Positions 59,324 to 64,000 of a stretch of DNA of 64,000 nt are shown one piece after another. The notes beneath the pieces are model-generated. The model saw nothing but the letters and a program-made list of their open reading frames with translations, made no database searches and had not been told where the DNA came from. The first letter of the stretch is position 1. Each line of letters opens with the position of its first letter. A program made the translations under genes and the position numbers. Origin of the DNA: an uncultured Bacteroidales bacterium (GTDB taxonomy: Bacteria; Bacteroidota; Bacteroidia; Bacteroidales; P3); assembly GCA_910578275.1 (NCBI GenBank), contig CAJTPR010000005.1, positions 79,492-143,491 on the forward strand, written 5' to 3'.

Positions 59324-60838
59324 ATGCTGAAGCAAACATTCAAGGCAATCCTTGCCGTTGGTTGCATGGCCTTTCTGGCTTCTTGCAATTCGTCCACGAA
59401 CCAATCCCAATCCACAGGTTGGGGAGTAAACGACCCGAGTTGGGGCGGGTTCCAGCGCAACGACAACTATACGCAGCCCGTACCCTTGCGCTTTGTTTTC
59501 ATCCAAGGCGGATTCTTCACCATGGGGCGCAACCAGGAAGACCTCAAGTACGAACATCACAATGCCCCGCATCCGGCCACGGTAAGTTCTTTCTACATGG
59601 ACGAGGTGGAAACCTCCAACATCGACTACAACGAGTACATCTATTGGCTGCAACGCATCTACGGCCAGGATTATCCCGAAGTCGTGGAACGTGCCCGTCC
59701 CGATGCCTTGGTATGGAACAACATTTCGGGCTATCGCGACCCCATGCAGGATTATTTTGAAAATCCGGCCTACAACAACTATCCCGTCGTAGGGGTTACC
59801 TGGGAACAGGCCCGCGACTATTGCGACTGGCGTACCGACCGTGTCAACGAGTATCTTCTCTATCAGGGCAAGATCCTCAAGAAAGACATGGGGCAGACGG
59901 CCGACAACAACTTCAACACTGACGCCTATCTGGCCGGACAATACAGCGGTATCGTCAACAAGGGCCTTACCGACATGAACCCCAATGCCAGCGAAAAGAC
60001 GCGCGGCGTACAGAAGAAAGACGGTATCCTGATCGAGAAGTTGCGTCTTCCCACCGAAGTGGAATGGGAGTATGCGGCTTTGGCCTTGATGGGAAACAGC
60101 AACCAGGAACGTGTGGCCGAAAGGCGCATCTATCCTTGGAACGGCAAGCCGCTTCAGGTCCGTTCCCCGGAAAGCCCGTATCGTGGCAACATGATGGCCA
60201 ACTTCGCCCGCGGCAAGGGTGACTACATGGGAACCGCCGGCGCCTTGAACGACGGTGCCGACTACACTGCTCCCGTCTATTCCTATTTTCCCAACGACTT
60301 CGGTTTGTACAACATGTCGGGCAATGTGGCCGAATGGTGCCTGGACGTATATCGTCCCCTTACGTTCGAAGATGCCAACGACTTGAATCCTTTCCGTGGC
60401 AACGTATATACGACCGTGGTTCGCGATGAGGACGGCTTGATTGCCGAGAAGGACAGTCTGGGTCGTATCGCCTACCGTCCCTTCGCCGACGAGGAACTGG
60501 CCGATCGGGCCAACTTCCAGCGTGCCGACAACCGCAACTATCTCGATGGCGATTACGAGTCGGCCATCGTGGACGATTGGTTGGCCAAGCCTGAAAGCGA
60601 CGAAGGCCCGGAAAAGAAATCCACCACTTCGCTCTTGTATGAATACGGTACCAGTTCGCTTATTTCCGACAAGTCGCGCGTGATCAAGGGCGGCTCGTGG
60701 AAAGACCGTGCCTATTATCTCTCTCCGGCAACGCGTCGCTACATGGACCAGGACAAGAGCGCCGCCTGGGTCGGTTTCCGTTGCGCGATGTCGAGGGTAG
60801 GTTCGGCCAACGGCGGTACCGTCAGTGCCAAACGATAA
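59324..60838 (+). CDS. porK: T9SS lipoprotein PorK/GldK
   Basis: A 504-residue outer-membrane lipoprotein. The signal ends AFLASC with the lipid-bearing Cys at residue 21; NSST follows, with no surface-export motif, consistent with the periplasmic face. The rest is a SUMF1/formylglycine-enzyme-like fold without the catalytic role (PLRFVFIQGGFFTMGRNQED, VETSNIDYNEYIYWL, RLPTEVEWEYAALA, NMSGNVAEWCLDVYRP, VIKGGSWKDRAYYLSPATRRYMDQ, GFRCAMSRV). PorK forms rings with PorN under the outer membrane as part of the translocon. A terminator follows, and porL, porM and porN are not downstream in this window. Confidence 0.95.
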   Translation: MLKQTFKAILAVGCMAFLASCNSSTNQSQSTGWGVNDPSWGGFQRNDNYTQPVPLRFVFIQGGFFTMGRNQEDLKYEHHNAPHPATVSSFYMDEVETSNIDYNEYIYWLQRIYGQDYPEVVERARPDALVWNNISGYRDPMQDYFENPAYNNYPVVGVTWEQARDYCDWRTDRVNEYLLYQGKILKKDMGQTADNNFNTDAYLAGQYSGIVNKGLTDMNPNASEKTRGVQKKDGILIEKLRLPTEVEWEYAALALMGNSNQERVAERRIYPWNGKPLQVRSPESPYRGNMMANFARGKGDYMGTAGALNDGADYTAPVYSYFPNDFGLYNMSGNVAEWCLDVYRPLTFEDANDLNPFRGNVYTTVVRDEDGLIAEKDSLGRIAYRPFADEELADRANFQRADNRNYLDGDYESAIVDDWLAKPESDEGPEKKSTTSLLYEYGTSSLISDKSRVIKGGSWKDRAYYLSPATRRYMDQDKSAAWVGFRCAMSRVGSANGGTVSAKR

Positions 60839-60865
60839 CATCTGAAATCGTTTCATGAAGCCGGA

Positions 60866-60900
60866 GGGCTGTACAGCAACATGTGCAGCCCTTTTGTTTT
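60866..60900 (+). terminator. Terminator of porPK
   Basis: GGGCTGTACA (60866-60875) pairs with TGTGCAGCCC (60882-60891) with one wobble, followed by TTTTGTTTT. It separates porK from the U32 peptidase gene. Confidence 0.8.
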
Positions 60901-60912
60901 AATCTTCGGTGT

Positions 60913-62820
60913 GTGGAAAAAAAGACCCGGAAACTGGAATTGCTTGCCCCTGCGGCCGATGCCCGGGTGGCGATGGCGGCCATCGACGCCGGCGCGGACG
61001 CGGTGTACATGGGCGGACCGGCATTCGGAGCCAGGGCCCGGGCCGGCAACAGCCTCCAGGACCTTGAACGGGTGGTACGTTACGCGCATCGTTACGCGGC
61101 GCGTTGTTTTTTGACGCTCAATACGCTTATTTACGAGCAACAGATGCCGCAAGCCTTGCGGTTGGCCCGTCAGGCTTATGAAATGGGCATGGATGCCCTG
61201 CTTGTCCAGGACATGGGGCTCATCGAAGCGGGCCTGCCGCCCATCGAGCTTCATGCCAGTACCCAATGCCATATCACCACGCCCGAAAAGGCCCGTTTCC
61301 TGGAAAGCGTCGGGTTCAAGCGGCTCGTGTTGGGGCGGGAACTGTCGATAGCGGAGATCAGGCGGATAGCCGGTTCGGTGCAGGCGGAGATAGAAACCTT
61401 CGTGCACGGGGCCCTTTGCGTCTCGTACAGCGGGCAGTGTTACATGAGTTGCCATATGGGAGGCAGGAGCGGCAACAGGGGCGAGTGCGCGCAGTCGTGC
61501 CGGCTTGCCTATGATTTGCAGGACGCTGCAGGGAAAGTACTGCAAAAAGAACGTTACCTGCTGTCGATGAAAGACTTCAATGCCGATGCCTTTCTTGAAG
61601 AGCTGGTGGGAGCCGGCGTGGACTGCCTCAAGATAGAAGGCCGCCTGAAAGATGCCACTTACGTAAGGAACATCACGGCCTGGTATCGCCGGCGGATCGA
61701 CAAGATCATGGAGGGGAATCCGGACCTTGTCCGGCCTTCGCAAGGCAAGACGGTGCTGCCGTTGCGTCCTGACTTGCAAAAGAGTTATCATAGGGAATAC
61801 ACCACGTTCAATTTGTCGGGAAAACGCGGGCATTGGGCTGTTTTTGAAACGCCGAAAGCCACAGGCGAAAGGGTGGGCACGGTCAAGGCGGTCGAAAAAT
61901 ATGTTCCGGGGCGATATTCGGGCATGATACTGCGTGTTTCGCCCGATTCGGAAGGCATGACCTTTGCCAATGGTGACGGATTGTGCTATTACGGGGAAAA
62001 CGGGAAACTGTGCGGGAGAAGCCTCGAAAACTTCGTCAAGGCGGGAAAGGATTTCCTTTTCACGATGCGGGGCGTGGATGAACGTCCGGCATTGCCCGTT
62101 CCGGGAACCGTCTTGTACCGGAACAGGGACACGGTCTTTGAAAACGCCTGGAAGCAGGCCCGGATCGGCCGCAAGGTTCCGGTAAGCATAAAGATAGACA
62201 CGGACACGCTTTCGGTGGTCATGGACGATGGTTCCGGCCATGAGGTGCGTTCGGTCATCGATCGGGAAAAGGTGCAGGCGGCCAAAGTCGCCCCCAAGGC
62301 CGAACAGGCGATGACCGGCGCGTTCCTTAAGCTCGGGGATACGGCCTATGAGGCGGAAAAGGTGGAGATTTCGGGAAAGGCCAGGTTGTTCGTTCCCGTA
62401 TCGGTACTCAACGAATGCCGGCGCAATTTGGTCGCGGCCTTGGACAAGGCAAGGGAGGAAGCCTACGCCCCTGTCGGCTCGGAGCCTTGTCCGGCGCAAG
62501 AAACGACTTATCCCGACATGAGCGAGGGGGTCTTGTCTTATCTGGCGAACGTGGCCAATCCGTGGGCGGAGAAATTCTATCGGAAGCATGGGGCGAAAGC
62601 CGTGCAGGCGGCCTTTGAGCTCTTGCCGGAAAAAGAGCGGCAGAAACCGGGTATGACGCTTATGGTATGCAAGCATTGCATACGTCGCCAATTGGGACAA
62701 TGCCTCAAGGAAAATCCGGAACCCGCCTATGCGGGGGATTTGTATTTATGTCACGGGCGGCATAAATTCGCATTGCGTTTCGATTGCCTCCGTTGCAGGA
62801 TGGAGGTCCGCACTTGTTAG
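60913..62820 (+). CDS. U32-family peptidase / RlhA-type protein
   Basis: A 635-residue U32-family protein (N-terminal TIM-barrel part plus a C-terminal DUF3656-like extension). Motifs: KLELLAPAADARVAMAAIDAGADAVYMGG, LTLNTLIYEQQ, ELHASTQCHITTPEKARFLESVG, RLVLGRELS, and the family signature ETFVHGALCVSYSGQCYMSCHMGGRSGNRGECAQSCR. The cysteines there and near the C-terminus (CKHCIRRQLGQC, CLRCRM) suggest an iron-sulphur or metal site; relatives act in RNA hydroxylation or ubiquinone synthesis, others are called collagenases. GTG 60913 is chosen, because the earlier GTG at 60883 lies inside the porK terminator. The next gene starts 11 bases after the stop. Confidence 0.88.
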   Translation: MEKKTRKLELLAPAADARVAMAAIDAGADAVYMGGPAFGARARAGNSLQDLERVVRYAHRYAARCFLTLNTLIYEQQMPQALRLARQAYEMGMDALLVQDMGLIEAGLPPIELHASTQCHITTPEKARFLESVGFKRLVLGRELSIAEIRRIAGSVQAEIETFVHGALCVSYSGQCYMSCHMGGRSGNRGECAQSCRLAYDLQDAAGKVLQKERYLLSMKDFNADAFLEELVGAGVDCLKIEGRLKDATYVRNITAWYRRRIDKIMEGNPDLVRPSQGKTVLPLRPDLQKSYHREYTTFNLSGKRGHWAVFETPKATGERVGTVKAVEKYVPGRYSGMILRVSPDSEGMTFANGDGLCYYGENGKLCGRSLENFVKAGKDFLFTMRGVDERPALPVPGTVLYRNRDTVFENAWKQARIGRKVPVSIKIDTDTLSVVMDDGSGHEVRSVIDREKVQAAKVAPKAEQAMTGAFLKLGDTAYEAEKVEISGKARLFVPVSVLNECRRNLVAALDKAREEAYAPVGSEPCPAQETTYPDMSEGVLSYLANVANPWAEKFYRKHGAKAVQAAFELLPEKERQKPGMTLMVCKHCIRRQLGQCLKENPEPAYAGDLYLCHGRHKFALRFDCLRCRMEVRTC

Positions 62821-62831
62821 CAGGTAAGACG

Positions 62832-64000
62832 ATGTTGAAGGAACGGATCGGGAGTTTGCTTTTGCGTTCGGCGTGGTGGGGCATCGCGCTTTGCGGAATG
62901 CTTGTGTATTCGTGCGCCCGCTTGGGGTCGGCTCCCGCCGGCGGCCCCGTGGACTTGGCGCCCCCCATGCTGTTGAAGGCCATTCCGCAGGAGGGAAGCA
63001 CCCGTTTCCAGGCCAAGGAGATCACGCTCGATTTCGATGAATACATCGTGCTGCAGAATACCGACAAGATTGTCACTTCCCCGAGGATTTCAAAGATTTC
63101 GTATCGCGGCAACCTCAAGCGCGTGCAGATCTTGATAGACGACACGTTGCAGGAAGACCGGACATATTCCATCGACTTCAAGGATGCCATCGGCGACTTG
63201 CATGAAGCCAGGCCGATAAAGGACTATGTCTATTATTTTTCCACGGGAAGCAAACTCGACAGCGGTCGTATCACGGGACAGGTGCTGGACGCTTTCAGCC
63301 TCTCGCCTGTCAAGGAGGCTTCGGTCATGCTCTATTCCCGGTTGCCGTCGGGCTATCCCGTGGATACGGCGCCCGACTACGTGGCGGTTACCGATTCGGC
63401 GGGAATCTTCAGCTTCCGGTTTATCAAGGAAGGCTGCTATCACGTACTTGCCGGCAGCGACGAAAACCGGAATTATCTTGTCGAACCTACGGAAGAAAAA
63501 ACGGCTTTCTCGTCTTCCTGCTGGTCCACGACCTCGGTCAAGCCGCCCGTGTATCATCAAAAGCGGCGCGGGATGAAAGAGAGCGACACGGCCGCCTACC
63601 AGGCCTATCTTGCGGCCATACGGGCGAGAAAGGAAGAAGACCTGGACGAGATCAGGGCTTCGGAAAGGATACTTTATCTCTATCAGGACAAGTATGAGAA
63701 GAACTTGTTGAAGGAAGCCAAGTGGGTCAAGAAGGGAGAGATAGCGTTGACATGGCATTACAAGCCGGACACCTTGGCATTCGCTTTCCTGCCCTCCTAT
63801 CAGGATTACGAACTGGCAAAGCAGCTGCAAAGCGCCGATACTGCATCAGGGCAGACGGGGCGCGCTCATCGGAGAAGGGCGGAAAAGCAGGAAATGCCGA
63901 ATCTCTTTTGGCAGGATTCCCTGGTCTTCTACTATGTGCCGCAAGACGATCCGTTGGCGGGCAAGATTTATTTCGACAACTATCGGGTATCGGACTTGCG
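62832..64000 (+). CDS. Ig-like domain lipoprotein, 5' part only
   Basis: The frame runs off the right edge with 389 codons visible. The signal sequence has a lipobox (MLVYSC, about residue 28) followed by ARLGSAPAGGP, without an acidic surface-export motif. Residues 45-135 form an SbsA-type Ig-like (Big_5) domain (APPMLLKAIPQEGSTRF, ITLDFDEYIVLQN, LQEDRTYSIDF, YYFSTG), followed by a carboxypeptidase-like regulatory segment (GRITGQVLDAFSLSPVKEASVMLYS, GIFSFRFIKEGCYHV). This is a conserved Bacteroidetes lipoprotein of unknown function. It lies 11 bases after the U32 gene, probably in one operon. Confidence 0.85.
   Translation, partial: MLKERIGSLLLRSAWWGIALCGMLVYSCARLGSAPAGGPVDLAPPMLLKAIPQEGSTRFQAKEITLDFDEYIVLQNTDKIVTSPRISKISYRGNLKRVQILIDDTLQEDRTYSIDFKDAIGDLHEARPIKDYVYYFSTGSKLDSGRITGQVLDAFSLSPVKEASVMLYSRLPSGYPVDTAPDYVAVTDSAGIFSFRFIKEGCYHVLAGSDENRNYLVEPTEEKTAFSSSCWSTTSVKPPVYHQKRRGMKESDTAAYQAYLAAIRARKEEDLDEIRASERILYLYQDKYEKNLLKEAKWVKKGEIALTWHYKPDTLAFAFLPSYQDYELAKQLQSADTASGQTGRAHRRRAEKQEMPNLFWQDSLVFYYVPQDDPLAGKIYFDNYRVSDL

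Overview
The window comes from a high-GC member of the Bacteroidales. Four lines of evidence point there. (1) Promoter -7 elements of the Bacteroidetes type (TAnnTTTG) lie upstream of most transcription units. (2) Type IX secretion system (T9SS) genes are present (porP, porK, a PorE-like OmpA protein, several PorP/SprF-type partners), together with substrates carrying type A or type B C-terminal sorting domains. (3) There is a three-gene succinate dehydrogenase/fumarate reductase of the Bacteroidetes type. (4) A BtuB/BtuG-style corrinoid uptake locus sits behind a cobalamin riboswitch. Genus and family cannot be fixed from the sequence alone.

Layout. 1-3982: the 3' end of a protein built of perfect 94-residue repeats, then a T9SS substrate with dockerin-like and cohesin-like modules. 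4005-5750: an exported C69 dipeptidase. 5971-20144: a block with a 3187-residue adhesin-like protein (type B sorting domain), a PorE-like TPR/propeller/OmpA protein, a PorP/SprF-family outer-membrane protein and a bactofilin. 20295-25176: gcvT, a minus-strand mce/NtrY-type sensor kinase pair, and a sirtuin without zinc cysteines. 25173-30149 (minus): a 2-hydroxyacid dehydrogenase preceded by a compact redox operon (membrane polyferredoxin, Tat-type lipoprotein aldo/keto reductase with ferredoxin motifs, DUF1893 protein, exported flavodoxin). 30334-35869: lepA-glgB, convergent with lnt. 35966-39535: a gingipain-like C25 protease. 39604-43149: sdhCAB/frdCAB. 43366-45828: pheT.

45829-53858 is the most interesting region. 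A cobalamin riboswitch (about 46070-46252) is followed by four 78-bp tandem repeats and then a tight five-gene operon: btuB, a BtuG-like lipoprotein, a second surface-type lipoprotein, a BtuG-like propeller carrying a T9SS sorting domain, and a further T9SS substrate of unknown domain type. This implies that corrinoid-handling surface proteins are delivered by two routes, lipoprotein export and T9SS. 53904-58129 holds a YD-repeat-like protein, a membrane HhH protein, a YqhD-type alcohol dehydrogenase, a DUF2520 protein and kdsC. 58258-60838 is porP-porK, closed by a terminator and not followed by porLMN. The window ends with a U32 peptidase and the start of an Ig-like lipoprotein.

How it fits together (inference). 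Fumarate reductase, methylmalonyl-CoA epimerase and regulated vitamin B12 uptake agree with succinate/propionate fermentation, in which methylmalonyl-CoA mutase needs B12. Much of the remaining coding capacity serves the cell surface through T9SS: machinery parts (PorP, PorK, PorE-like) and at least five predicted cargo proteins.
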